A DNA stretch of 64,000 bases. Origin: JASJAR01 sp039198225 (GTDB lineage Bacteria > Pseudomonadota > Alphaproteobacteria > Rhodobacterales > Rhodobacteraceae). This document shows, one piece after another, positions 41,929 to 50,988 of the stretch. The DNA lies in contig JBCCTQ010000001.1 of the NCBI GenBank assembly GCA_039198225.1, forward strand, positions 62,001 through 126,000. Reading direction: 5' to 3'. The position numbers and the translations under genes are program-made. The notes under the pieces are model-generated. The model was not told the DNA's origin and made no database searches. It saw only the letters and a list, made by a program, of their open reading frames with translations. How positions within the stretch are numbered: position 1 is the first letter of the stretch; each line of letters starts with the position of its first letter.

Positions 41929-43872
41929 ATGACGGATGTCGCCACGGCCGGACCATCGCGCCTTGCAGGGTATTCAGTTTTTGCAATCGGACTTTCAATC
42001 GCTTTGGCGGGTCTTGCCAATGTGCTTCCGACTTACGGTGTTTTGCCTCGGATCGGACCATTCCCGGTCGAATGGTTCAGGCCGCTTTTTTTCTGGCTGA
42101 GCATCCTCGTTTTTTTGGCGGGCGATTGGGAGAAACGGGCCAAGGACGAGCGGCTTAACGCGTTCCATCTTCTCGCCTATGCGGTGGCCTTCGCGGCGAT
42201 TACCTATGTCTGCTGGGACTACTACCGGATCGGCCAGATCATCGCCAATTCGGTGATGTTTTTCGGGCCGCGCGAAATGTATGTGGCTCTGGCGGCAGCT
42301 GGCCTATCGCTCTGGGCTTGCTGGATTTTATGGGGGGCGCCTATCGCAATTATCGGTGGTATCGCGATTTTGTATCTTGCGACTGGGCAATACTGGCCCG
42401 GCCCTCTTCAGACTGCCCCTTCCGACATCTACGACACCGTCTCGGCCAATATTTGGTATGACAGCGCCCAGGGTATTCTCGGCTCGATCATGGGTGTGAT
42501 CCTGACGACGGTTTTGCCCTTTATAATTCTCGGTGCGATCCTCGAAGGCTGCGGGGCGGGCGGGTCGATGATCCGGATTTCGTTTCACCTCATGAAGCGC
42601 TTCAAAGGCGGACCGGCCTATGCCGCAATTCTCGCGTCAGCACTTTTCGGAACCGTTTCCGGTTCTGCCGTGGCGAATGTTGTTGGCACAGGGGTCGTCA
42701 CGATTCCGATGATAAGAAAGCGTGGCTTTAACAAGAACTTCGCCGGTGCGGTGGAAGCCACCGCATCCACAGGCGGGCAGATCCTCCCGCCGATCATGGG
42801 CGCGGCGGCTCTGGTCATGGCCGATATCGTGGGCGTGAGTTACCTCACCGTTATCCTTGCCGTCGTGATCCCGGCGGTGGCCTATTATCTGTCGCTCTTT
42901 CTCGCGGTCTATTTTGAATCTCAAAAGCTCAACATCGAAGTGACCGACGAAGACATCGGCGTGCCCGCGCCGGCAGGACAGGACTGGCTCAACATGGTGC
43001 TGGTTTTCGGACCAATTGCGATCATCGTCTATCTTCTGGTGAATGGGATGTCCGCGGCAGGGGCTTCGATAGCGGCCATTCTCTTGCTTATTCCGATGAG
43101 CTTTCTCAACCCCGAGGTGCGGAGAGCGCCATTCAAACTCGTCGCCGCCCTGGCCGATGGGGGGAAAGTGGTCGGTCAACTGGCGGTCGCCATCGCGATC
43201 GTGGGCATCGTTGTCTCAACGCTGTCGGCGACGGGCGTGCCGACGAGTTTTGCCGTGCTCCTTTCAACTGCGTCGAGCAACTCGCTATTGGTTGCACTCC
43301 TAATCGCCGCCTTGGGCTGCATCATCCTTGGAATGGGGATGCCCACCCTTCCGGCCTATATTGCCATCATCTCGGTCATGGGGCCGACGCTCCAAGGGTT
43401 CGGGATGGACCTTTTGGCGGCCCATATGTTCGTCTTTTTCTTCGGTGTCGCGGCAGGCATCACGCCGCCAGTGGCGCTGACAGCCTTTGCAGCGGCCAGC
43501 GTGTCGGGGGGGCGGCCCATTGCGACTGCGGTCGAGGCGACGCGCATCGGGGCAATGATGTTTCTCATTCCCTTCGCTTGGGCCTTTGACGACGCATTGC
43601 TACTCGGGATCGGGACAACCGATTGGGGCGTCGTGCTTCCCGCGATCTTCTTTCTCTTGATCGCTCTCTATTTTTGTACGAGCGCGCTCATTGGCCATGA
43701 CCGGGGGAAGCTGACGATCCTCGAGCGGGTCTTGCGGTTTGGAGTGACAATTGCCCTCCTCAGCCCTAGCCTGACCTACGAGATTGCGGCGCTGGTGCTG
43801 GGCGTTGCCCTTGTCGCCTACAGGTTCATTGCACCAAAATCGCCCGATGCGACGGAAGAGGGGTTGGCATGA
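41929..43872 (+). CDS. TRAP transporter fused permease (TAXI type, DctQM fusion)
   Basis: A 647-residue inner-membrane protein in which the small four-helix DctQ-like subunit (about 1-150) is fused to the large DctM-like subunit. Conserved DctM features include LFGTVSGSAVANVVGTGVVTIPMI, ATASTGGQILPPIMGAAA and GMGMPTLPAYI. The ATG at 41929 follows AGGGAGG; a longer ORF from 41872 is rejected. It uses an ion gradient rather than ATP. The stop overlaps the sulfatase start (ATGA), which ties uptake and sulfate-ester hydrolysis together. Confidence 0.92.
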   Translation: MTDVATAGPSRLAGYSVFAIGLSIALAGLANVLPTYGVLPRIGPFPVEWFRPLFFWLSILVFLAGDWEKRAKDERLNAFHLLAYAVAFAAITYVCWDYYRIGQIIANSVMFFGPREMYVALAAAGLSLWACWILWGAPIAIIGGIAILYLATGQYWPGPLQTAPSDIYDTVSANIWYDSAQGILGSIMGVILTTVLPFIILGAILEGCGAGGSMIRISFHLMKRFKGGPAYAAILASALFGTVSGSAVANVVGTGVVTIPMIRKRGFNKNFAGAVEATASTGGQILPPIMGAAALVMADIVGVSYLTVILAVVIPAVAYYLSLFLAVYFESQKLNIEVTDEDIGVPAPAGQDWLNMVLVFGPIAIIVYLLVNGMSAAGASIAAILLLIPMSFLNPEVRRAPFKLVAALADGGKVVGQLAVAIAIVGIVVSTLSATGVPTSFAVLLSTASSNSLLVALLIAALGCIILGMGMPTLPAYIAIISVMGPTLQGFGMDLLAAHMFVFFFGVAAGITPPVALTAFAAASVSGGRPIATAVEATRIGAMMFLIPFAWAFDDALLLGIGTTDWGVVLPAIFFLLIALYFCTSALIGHDRGKLTILERVLRFGVTIALLSPSLTYEIAALVLGVALVAYRFIAPKSPDATEEGLA

Positions 43873-45443
43873 CTAAGCGTCCGAACTTCATCCTGTTTGT
43901 GACCGACCAGCACCGGGCGGATTACCTCGGATGCTACGGCCACCCGCTCGTTAAGACGCCCAATATTGACGATATGGCAGCGCGAGGCGTGGCGTTCGAC
44001 GCCTTCTACGTCACCAGCCCCGTTTGCATGCCAAACCGCGCGAGCCTCATGACATGCCGGATGCCCGCCAATCACGGCGTGCGGATGAACGGTGTGCCTC
44101 TCTCGAAGCGGAACGTGACCTTCGTGGAATTGCTCCGAGATGCGGGTTACAAAACCGCTCTGATTGGCAAGAGCCATCTTCAAACGTTCACCGGCGCCGG
44201 TCCGACGGCAAAAATGCACGAAACGCGCGCGGGATATCACCGGGCCAACGGGGAATTGGCCGAAGCGGTCCGTCACGATTTGGCGGAGGCGATCTACAAG
44301 TTCGAAGAGCCGGATTTCTGGTCAGGACCGCAACCTGCAGTGCCGACACCGTTTTACGGCTTTGACCATGTGGAACTAGTGACCGGGCACGGGGACCATA
44401 TCGGCGGTGACTACGCGGCATGGCTTCTCGCGCGGGAGCCTAACGCCGCTGCACTTATTGGTCCCGACAATCAGCTCTCCCACGACTATGTCTGCCCCCA
44501 AGCCGTCCGGACAGCGATCCCGCCCGAGCTTTATTCGACGCGTTTTATTGCGGAGCGGGCCGCTGCTTTCCTCGAGGCGCAAGCGGATGAGGAAGAGCCG
44601 TTCTTTTTGATGGTGAGCTGGCCTGATCCCCATCATCCGTTCAATCCGCCGGGAAAATACTGGGACATGTATGATCCCAACGACATGCCGGTCCCTGAGG
44701 CTTTCACGAGAAACGACTGGTCGCCACCGCCCCATGTGGCCGGGGTACATTCGACCCGGGACGAAGGCCGGGCGCTGCTAGGAGGCATGCACGCGATTGG
44801 TTGCTCTGCGCGGGAGGCACAAGAGGCCCAAGCGCTGACCTGCGGAATGATTACAATGATCGATGATGCCGTGGGAGACGTGCAAAAAGCGTTGGGTGCA
44901 TCAGGGCGCAGCGCGGAAACGGTCGAGATCTTCACCACTGATCATGGAGACCACCTCGGCGATCACCGGCTCCTTTTTAAAGGCGCCGAGCAATACGAGC
45001 AGATCACAAGGGTCCCGTTCGTCTGGGCCGATCCAGAAGGAGAGCATGGAGCCCGCAGTGACGCGATTGGCCAGACTCTCGATATCGGCACGACCGTACT
45101 GGAACGCGCCCAGATCGAAGTGGCCTGGGGCATGCAGGGTCTTGACCTCTTTGGCGACACGACCCGGGACGCCGCCTTCATCCAATACGCTCATCAAAAG
45201 TCGATGGATGAGGTGGACGTTGTGCCCAACATCCACACGGTGCGGGACGGCCGCTATCGGCTTTCCGTCTTCAAAGACATGGCTTGGGGCGAGCTTTACG
45301 ATCTTGGCGCCGATCCTGGGGAATACACCAACCTCTGGGATGCACCGGAAGCCCGGGACCAAAAGCTCCGCATGTTCGAATTGCTGATCCGGGCAGAAAT
45401 CGACCATGTGGACCGAACGCCCTTTCCAACGGGCCGCGCTTGA
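43869..45443 (+). CDS. Formylglycine-dependent sulfatase (arylsulfatase/phosphonate-monoesterase group)
   Basis: A 524-residue alkaline-phosphatase-superfamily hydrolase. The catalytic motif CMPNRASLMT puts the residue to be converted to formylglycine at Cys53 (pattern C-x-P-x-R). Metal ligands fit TDQHRAD (Asp13) and TDHGDHLGDH, and GKSHLQ and FKGAEQYEQ supply the sulfate-binding Lys/His. There is no signal peptide, so it works in the cytoplasm on an imported substrate. It is fused into the operon by a 4-base overlap upstream and a 1-base overlap with pcaD. A maturase must be encoded elsewhere. A phosphonate or phosphodiester substrate cannot be excluded. Confidence 0.88.
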   Translation: MTKRPNFILFVTDQHRADYLGCYGHPLVKTPNIDDMAARGVAFDAFYVTSPVCMPNRASLMTCRMPANHGVRMNGVPLSKRNVTFVELLRDAGYKTALIGKSHLQTFTGAGPTAKMHETRAGYHRANGELAEAVRHDLAEAIYKFEEPDFWSGPQPAVPTPFYGFDHVELVTGHGDHIGGDYAAWLLAREPNAAALIGPDNQLSHDYVCPQAVRTAIPPELYSTRFIAERAAAFLEAQADEEEPFFLMVSWPDPHHPFNPPGKYWDMYDPNDMPVPEAFTRNDWSPPPHVAGVHSTRDEGRALLGGMHAIGCSAREAQEAQALTCGMITMIDDAVGDVQKALGASGRSAETVEIFTTDHGDHLGDHRLLFKGAEQYEQITRVPFVWADPEGEHGARSDAIGQTLDIGTTVLERAQIEVAWGMQGLDLFGDTTRDAAFIQYAHQKSMDEVDVVPNIHTVRDGRYRLSVFKDMAWGELYDLGADPGEYTNLWDAPEARDQKLRMFELLIRAEIDHVDRTPFPTGRA

Positions 45444-46228
45444 TGGCCTGGCTCGACCACAATGGGATACGTCTCCATTGGCGCGAGGACGGGCCGGCCG
45501 GGGCGGCGGCAATTCTATTTTTGAATTCCCTCGGCACGGATTTTCGCCTCTGGGACAAAGTTCTACCGGCGTTTGCGACGGCTCATCGTTGCATCCGGCT
45601 CGATACGCGGGGCCATGGGCAAAGCGATGCTCCCGAGACCGATTACGACATTGAAATGCTCAAAGGCGATGCGCTTGCTCTTCTTGACCATCTTGGTCTC
45701 GAAAAGGTCACCCTGATTGGCGTTTCCCTAGGAGGTATGATCGCCCAATCAATCGCGAGTTCCGAGCCCAAACGTGTGGTATCGGCGGTCTTTTCCAACA
45801 CAGCGGCCCGCATGGGAGCGCCCGACCTTTGGGCCGAGCGCATCCAAGCGGTTCGCGCCGGTGGCATGGAGACCATGGCCGACGCCATTCTCGACCGGTG
45901 GTTTCCCGCGCCCTATCGAAACGGGCCAGAGATCGACCATTGGCGTTCCATGCTCATCGCCACCCCTGTGGCGGGCTATGTGGGTTGTTGCGCCGCGCTT
46001 GCGGCTGCTGATCTGACCGAAAACACCTCAAAGATCGACTGTTCGGCATTGGTGATCGGCGGATCCTCGGACGGATCAAGCCCGCCGGATGTGGTTAGGG
46101 GGTTTAGTAATCGGCTCACCCGTGCAGAATACCACGAGATTGAGGGGTCGGGTCATCTCCCGATGGCGGATGCGCCAACGCGCTTCGTCGCCCTGGTGGA
46201 GAAGTTCTTGGAGAGGGTCGCGCCATGA
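45443..46228 (+). CDS. pcaD: 3-oxoadipate enol-lactonase
   Basis: A 261-residue alpha/beta hydrolase. The nucleophile elbow is GVSLGGM (Ser at about residue 96), the acid is likely in GGSSDGSSPPD, and the histidine is in GSGHLPMAD. It hydrolyses 3-oxoadipate enol-lactone to beta-ketoadipate. The ATG at 45443 overlaps the sulfatase stop (TGATG); a longer in-frame ORF from 45284 is inside the sulfatase and is rejected. pcaC follows with a 4-base overlap. Confidence 0.93.
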   Translation: MAWLDHNGIRLHWREDGPAGAAAILFLNSLGTDFRLWDKVLPAFATAHRCIRLDTRGHGQSDAPETDYDIEMLKGDALALLDHLGLEKVTLIGVSLGGMIAQSIASSEPKRVVSAVFSNTAARMGAPDLWAERIQAVRAGGMETMADAILDRWFPAPYRNGPEIDHWRSMLIATPVAGYVGCCAALAAADLTENTSKIDCSALVIGGSSDGSSPPDVVRGFSNRLTRAEYHEIEGSGHLPMADAPTRFVALVEKFLERVAP

Positions 46229-46608
46229 CCGATCGGTATGGGGCTGGTATGAAGACCCGACGGGCGGTTCTGGGCGACGCCCATGTTGACCGTGCCGAGG
46301 CCGCCAAGACCGATTTTGACGCGCCATTTCAGACACTTATTACGGAGGGCGCCTGGGGGACGCTTTGGTCAGATGACACGATATCTCGGCGCGACCGCTC
46401 CCTTCTGACCCTCGCCCTTCTCGCCGCATGCGGGAACTTCGAAGAGATCCCGATGCATATTCGGGCAACCACCCGGACCGGCGCGACCCGCGACGAGATC
46501 ATGCAGGCATTTTTGCATGTGGCGATCTATGCCGGGGTTCCAAAGGCCAATCACGCCATCAAGATCGCCAAAGAGACATTTCAGACAATGGAGGAAGCCG
46601 GGCCATGA
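46225..46608 (+). CDS. pcaC: 4-carboxymuconolactone decarboxylase
   Basis: A 127-residue CMD-family protein (helical, AhpD-like fold) that decarboxylates gamma-carboxymuconolactone to the enol-lactone. Typical sequence: SRRDRSLLTLALLAACG, EIPMHIRATTRTGATRDEI and HVAIYAGVPKANHA. Length is standard for a stand-alone PcaC. It is coupled by 4-base overlaps on both sides. Confidence 0.94.
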   Translation: MTDRYGAGMKTRRAVLGDAHVDRAEAAKTDFDAPFQTLITEGAWGTLWSDDTISRRDRSLLTLALLAACGNFEEIPMHIRATTRTGATRDEIMQAFLHVAIYAGVPKANHAIKIAKETFQTMEEAGP

Positions 46609-47351
46609 CCGCCGAAGCCACATCCAATGATCACGGAGCTCTTTACCCGCGTGACTGGAGCCGACAGCCTCCGGCTTACACGCCGGATTACAAGACCACG
46701 CGAGCGAGAAGCCCAAAACGTCAACTTGTTCGCCTTGTCGACACGAGCCTCGAGACAAGCGGGCCGATCTTTAACAATGACGATCTCGGCGAAGATGATT
46801 GGGATCTTCTGACCAATTTCGCGGCACCAGGGGAATCGGCCATCGGCCCACGGTTGATCGTCCACGGCCGTATTCTCGACGAAAATGCCCGGCCCGTGCC
46901 CCATACGCTCGTCGAATGCTGGCAGGCCAATGCGGGCGGCCGCTATCGCCATAAGGTTGATACCTATCTCGCACCGATTGATCCGAATTTCGGGGGCTGC
47001 GGGCGGACGCTCACCGACAGCGAAGGTCGATACCGGTTTCGGACGGTGCAGCCCGGTGCTTATCCCTGGCCCAATGGTCCCAATACTTGGCGACCGGCCC
47101 ATATTCACTTCTCCGTCTTCGGCCATGCCTTCGCCCAGCGGCTGATCACCCAATGCTACTTCGAAGGCGATCCGTTCATCCCGCTCTGCGCGATTGTCCA
47201 AACCATCCCCGATAGCGATGCGATCGATGCGCTCACCGCCAAGCTCGACCTTGAGGAGACAATTCCTCACGACACCGTCGCTTATCGGTTCGACATCATA
47301 TTGCGCGGGCGATACGCCACATTTTTTGAGAACCGCCCGGAGGGGACATGA
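46605..47351 (+). CDS. pcaH: Protocatechuate 3,4-dioxygenase beta subunit
   Basis: A 248-residue intradiol dioxygenase subunit carrying the Fe(III) site. The expected ligands are the tyrosines in GGRYRHK and GAYPWPN and the two histidines in RPAHIHFSV. The upstream consensus LVECWQANAGGRY is intact. It opens the ring of protocatechuate to beta-carboxymuconate together with PcaG. The ATG at 46605 overlaps pcaC, and pcaG overlaps its end (ATGA). Confidence 0.95.
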   Translation: MTAEATSNDHGALYPRDWSRQPPAYTPDYKTTRARSPKRQLVRLVDTSLETSGPIFNNDDLGEDDWDLLTNFAAPGESAIGPRLIVHGRILDENARPVPHTLVECWQANAGGRYRHKVDTYLAPIDPNFGGCGRTLTDSEGRYRFRTVQPGAYPWPNGPNTWRPAHIHFSVFGHAFAQRLITQCYFEGDPFIPLCAIVQTIPDSDAIDALTAKLDLEETIPHDTVAYRFDIILRGRYATFFENRPEGT

Positions 47352-47953
47352 AGCCGATACGCCCCAATACGCGCATTCTCTCTGAGACTGCGTCGCAAAC
47401 CGCCGGACCTTACGTCCATATCGGTTTATCTCCGCGGGCGGCGGGCTTTGACATTTACGAAAAGGAGTCTGGCCCCGATATTGCCGGGCCCAATGCCAAA
47501 GGCGAGCGCATTCGTGTCGAGGGCATTGTGTGCGACGGCAATGGCGAGCCTGTAAAAGACATCCTGATTGAGGTCTGGCAACCCAATTCTAGCGGAGTCT
47601 TCGCCGATCAAGGCGAGGTGGAAGCGGGCTTTCGTGGTTGGGGTCGGATCGTTTGCGACTTCGACACCGGCGAATGGAGCTTTGATACGGTGAAACCAGG
47701 GGCCGTTGGACCAGGCGCACCGCATCTCAGTCTTTGGCTTGTTGCTCGCGGGATCAATACGGGGCTGCATACTAGGATGTATTTCGATGATCTTGTCGAG
47801 GAGAACGCGGCCGATCCGGTGCTGTCGCAAATAGATGCGCCCGAACGTCGCGCCACGCTGCTTGGGCAGCGCGAAAACCTTGACGATGGCACGATTTACC
47901 GGTTCGACATCCGCCTACAAGGGGAAGGAGAGACGGTCTTTTTTGACATCTGA
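47348..47953 (+). CDS. pcaG: Protocatechuate 3,4-dioxygenase alpha subunit
   Basis: A 201-residue homologue of PcaH lacking the full iron-ligand set, as normal for the alpha subunit. Conserved stretches are SQTAGPYVHIGL, IEVWQPNSSGVF, GWGRIVCDFDTGEWSF and the C-terminal YRFDIRLQGEGETVFFDI. It forms the heterodimer unit with PcaH. The next gene begins five bases after its stop. Confidence 0.95.
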   Translation: MKPIRPNTRILSETASQTAGPYVHIGLSPRAAGFDIYEKESGPDIAGPNAKGERIRVEGIVCDGNGEPVKDILIEVWQPNSSGVFADQGEVEAGFRGWGRIVCDFDTGEWSFDTVKPGAVGPGAPHLSLWLVARGINTGLHTRMYFDDLVEENAADPVLSQIDAPERRATLLGQRENLDDGTIYRFDIRLQGEGETVFFDI

Positions 47954-47958
47954 CGCCC

Positions 47959-48816
47959 ATGACAAAACCCTGCATCATCTGTGTCGCCATCACTGGGTCG
48001 GTAGCTCGAAAGGAACATAACCCCGCGGTGCCGATTACGTTGGACGAGCAGGTTGAAAGCACCCAAGAAGCATTTGAGGCCGGGGCCAGCATCGTCCATG
48101 CCCATGTCCGAAACGATGATGAGACGCCTTCATCCGACCCGGAAAAATTTGCGCGCCTCAAAGAAGGATTGGAAGAGCATTGCCCGGGCATGATCATTCA
48201 ATTCTCCACTGGCGGGCGATCGGGGTCTGGTCGCGAACGGGGCGGCATGCTGCCTCTCGGCCCAGACATGGCCTCGCTCACGGTGGGATCCAACAATTTC
48301 CCCACTCGGGTCTACGAAAACGCGCCTGACCTCGTCGATTGGTTGGCGTCCGAGATGCGGGCCCATAGCGTCAAACCCGAAATCGAGGCATTCGATCTCA
48401 GCCATATCCACCAGGCGGTGCAAATGTGGCGCGACGGCCGTCTGGAGGGTGTGCCTTACATCCAGTTTGTTATGGGCGTGAAGAATGCCATGCCCGTCGA
48501 TCGGGAGAGCTTCGATTTCTACATTAAGACCGTAAAGCGACTGTCGCCCGACAGCGAATGGTGTGCGGCCGGCATAGGCGCGAACCAGATCGTTCTCAAC
48601 GAATGGTGCGTCGCAGCCGGGGGCCATGCCCGCACCGGTTTGGAGGACAATCTCCGGCTCGACCGCGAAACAATGGCACCGTCCAATGCCGCCCTCGTGC
48701 GGCGGACTGCGGAACTCTGCGAAAAATACGAACGCCCGGTGGCGAGCTGGGCCGAGGCCCGCGCGCTTCTCGATATTCCAATGAAAGTCCCGGAAGACGT
48801 GGAAACGACCCAATGA
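47959..48816 (+). CDS. Beta-keto acid cleavage enzyme (BKACE, DUF849)
   Basis: A 285-residue TIM-barrel enzyme of the family typified by 3-keto-5-aminohexanoate cleavage enzyme, which reacts a beta-keto acid with acetyl-CoA to give acetoacetate and a new acyl-CoA. The zinc ligands are the histidines in IVHAHVRNDD and the glutamate in ARTGLEDNL; FSTGGRSG and FVMGVKNAM are further family stretches. In this operon the natural substrate is beta-ketoadipate, giving succinyl-CoA plus acetoacetate. The conventional pcaIJ and pcaF are absent from the window. Substrate assignment is inference from context. Confidence 0.88.
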   Translation: MTKPCIICVAITGSVARKEHNPAVPITLDEQVESTQEAFEAGASIVHAHVRNDDETPSSDPEKFARLKEGLEEHCPGMIIQFSTGGRSGSGRERGGMLPLGPDMASLTVGSNNFPTRVYENAPDLVDWLASEMRAHSVKPEIEAFDLSHIHQAVQMWRDGRLEGVPYIQFVMGVKNAMPVDRESFDFYIKTVKRLSPDSEWCAAGIGANQIVLNEWCVAAGGHARTGLEDNLRLDRETMAPSNAALVRRTAELCEKYERPVASWAEARALLDIPMKVPEDVETTQ

Positions 48817-49628
48817 GCATAAAAAACATCCTTTGCGCCTATAGCGGCGATGCGGCCCGGGGCAGTGGCCTTGACCATGCGATCAAACTTGCCCGGCAGT
48901 ACGACGCGCACCTTACTGGGGTGCTCCGCTACACGGCCCCCTCGATCGAGCGCCGCTTTGGCATGCGTTTGCCAGATGATTTGATCAATCTTCTCCACGA
49001 GAATGATCGCTCGCGAATTGAAGACGTGACCAAACGCTTCGGTGAAAAGGTCGCCGCAGCGGGTCTTACGGAAAAGTCGACTTTTCTCGAATTGAGCCGA
49101 CGCGACCAAATCCCGCTATCCCATTTCGCCCGAGCGTTTGACCTGATCGTCACGGGCGTCCATTCCGACGCCACCGATGAAGATCATCTATCCGCCCATC
49201 CCGACCTCATTGCGCTCCACAGCGGTCGGCCCGTCCTCGTTGTACCTAACGGCTACACTGCGGAAGGTCTCGCGGAACGGGTGCTGGTGGCCTGGGACGG
49301 TCGGCGTGCGGTTGCGCGGGCGGTGGGCGATGCGATGGATGTCTTGGCCGAGAAAGTGGGAGTGACGCTGGTGACCGTTGGGGAGACGCCCCAAGGGACC
49401 GAGACGATGCTTGAAAACCTCCGTCGCCACGGGGTCACCGCCGAAGCTCGGACGGTCGAACGGAGTGGCAGCATCGCCGAGACGCTTCTTCAGGCCGCGG
49501 CCGCTGATGACGCGAAACTGATCGTGATGGGCGCGTTCGAGCACAGTAAGTTCACCCACGATCTTATGGGCGGCGTGACCACGGACCTTACCGCGATCGC
49601 GGATGTCCCCGTCTTTATGGCCCATTGA
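48813..49628 (+). CDS. Universal stress protein embedded in the pca operon
   Basis: A 271-residue protein with tandem UspA-like halves. The first starts KNILCAYSGDAARGSG. The second starts RVLVAWDGRRAVARAV and carries the nucleotide-binding pattern VMGAFEHSKFTHDLMGGVTTDL. It overlaps the preceding gene as ATGA and is followed directly by pcaB. It is probably cytoplasmic; its function in aromatic degradation is unknown. Confidence 0.85.
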   Translation: MSIKNILCAYSGDAARGSGLDHAIKLARQYDAHLTGVLRYTAPSIERRFGMRLPDDLINLLHENDRSRIEDVTKRFGEKVAAAGLTEKSTFLELSRRDQIPLSHFARAFDLIVTGVHSDATDEDHLSAHPDLIALHSGRPVLVVPNGYTAEGLAERVLVAWDGRRAVARAVGDAMDVLAEKVGVTLVTVGETPQGTETMLENLRRHGVTAEARTVERSGSIAETLLQAAAADDAKLIVMGAFEHSKFTHDLMGGVTTDLTAIADVPVFMAH

Positions 49629-49638
49629 GAGCTCCGGT

Positions 49639-50988
49639 TTGGGGACGACGACCTTTCTGACGGCGCCGATATTTTCCCACGAAGGGACAGCGGCTCACTT
49701 CCATGAAGAGGCTGTTTTCCAGTCCATGCTGGATGTCGAATGCGGCCTTGCGACGGTCCAGGCAAAGGCTGGCTTGATCCCTACCGCCGCAGCGAAAGCG
49801 ATTGCGGACGCAACGACGGACTTTCACTTGCCTTCTGAGGCACTGGCCGAAGGGGTGGCAAGCTCGGGCGTGCCTGTCCCGGCCCTTGTCAGTGCATTCA
49901 GGCGTCGAGTTGGCCCCGAAGGAGCCGATTGGGTCCATTATGGTGCGACAAGCCAAGACATTGTCGACACCGCGATGATGCTTTGCGCAAAGCGCGCCTT
50001 TTGGGAGATCGCAGCGGCACTCGGCGCGTGTATCGACAGACTCCGAGAAGAAAGTGATCGGCACGCTGCCACGCCCTATGTCGCGCGGACCCGGTCGCAG
50101 ATGGCGACACCAATAACGATGGGGCTCCGATATGCCCGATGGGCGCAACCCTTGATCGCCCTCGAAAACGACGCCGGGGGACTGTCTTCGGATGTGTTCC
50201 GGGTCCAGCTTGGGGGAGCCTCCGGCAATCTGGCCGTTATGGGGGCCGCAGGGCCAGACGTTGTGGCCGGATTGGCAGATAAATTGGGACTGGCGCCATC
50301 GCCGGCCTGGCACACCGATCGGAGCGGCGTGATCAAACTCGCGCAATGGCTCGACCGGCTGATCGCTGCCCTTGCTAAACTCGGCGGCGATATGTTGATT
50401 TCTGCCCGGAGCGAGATCCAAGAAATCCGCAGCGGCGCCGGGGGAGGGTCTTCGACCATGCCCCACAAATCTAATCTCGTCACGGCGGAGGCCCTGGGCT
50501 CAGTCGAATTGGTTGCCCATGCCCTGTTCAGTGGACTGGTGGCCAGCGCGGTGCACGCCGAAGAACGCGATGGGTCGAACTGGCCCGTCGAGTGGTTACT
50601 GCTGCCCCAGCTGTTTGAACTCACAGGCGCAGCACTTGGTCACGCCAAGGGTCTCCTTGAGACAACCTTGGTGGACAAAGAAGCAGTTGCGCGCCGGATC
50701 GCCGCGGCACCCGCCGTCATGGCCGAAGCCGCGATGTTTCAGCTTTTGGGCAGGCTTGGCCGAGAGGGGGCGACTGCGGAGGTCAAAGCCGCACTTCAAG
50801 AGCCTATTCCACTTGCGGAAGCGCTCTTGGCGCGGGGCTACGACGACATTGACTGGAAAGCTGCGCTCGACCCGGCCATATCGCTCGATGCCTCAAAGAC
50901 GGCGGCCGCGGCAATATTCTCGACCAGAACGAACCGCTTGGCCGGGGTGAAATCTCTCCCGCCGGAGGCACCAGACGCGGATCGCTAA
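49639..50988 (+). CDS. pcaB: 3-carboxy-cis,cis-muconate cycloisomerase
   Basis: A fumarase/aspartase-superfamily enzyme (449 residues from TTG 49639) that lactonises beta-carboxymuconate. The superfamily signature appears as GGGSSTMPHKSNLVTAE, and the earlier conserved segment as VHYGATSQDIVDTAMM. Start: TTG 49639, preceded by GAGAG, avoids overlap with the Usp gene; ATG 49603 would overlap it by 26 bases and add residues that look non-homologous. It completes the set pcaB, C, D, G, H. Confidence 0.92.
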   Translation: MGTTTFLTAPIFSHEGTAAHFHEEAVFQSMLDVECGLATVQAKAGLIPTAAAKAIADATTDFHLPSEALAEGVASSGVPVPALVSAFRRRVGPEGADWVHYGATSQDIVDTAMMLCAKRAFWEIAAALGACIDRLREESDRHAATPYVARTRSQMATPITMGLRYARWAQPLIALENDAGGLSSDVFRVQLGGASGNLAVMGAAGPDVVAGLADKLGLAPSPAWHTDRSGVIKLAQWLDRLIAALAKLGGDMLISARSEIQEIRSGAGGGSSTMPHKSNLVTAEALGSVELVAHALFSGLVASAVHAEERDGSNWPVEWLLLPQLFELTGAALGHAKGLLETTLVDKEAVARRIAAAPAVMAEAAMFQLLGRLGREGATAEVKAALQEPIPLAEALLARGYDDIDWKAALDPAISLDASKTAAAAIFSTRTNRLAGVKSLPPEAPDADR

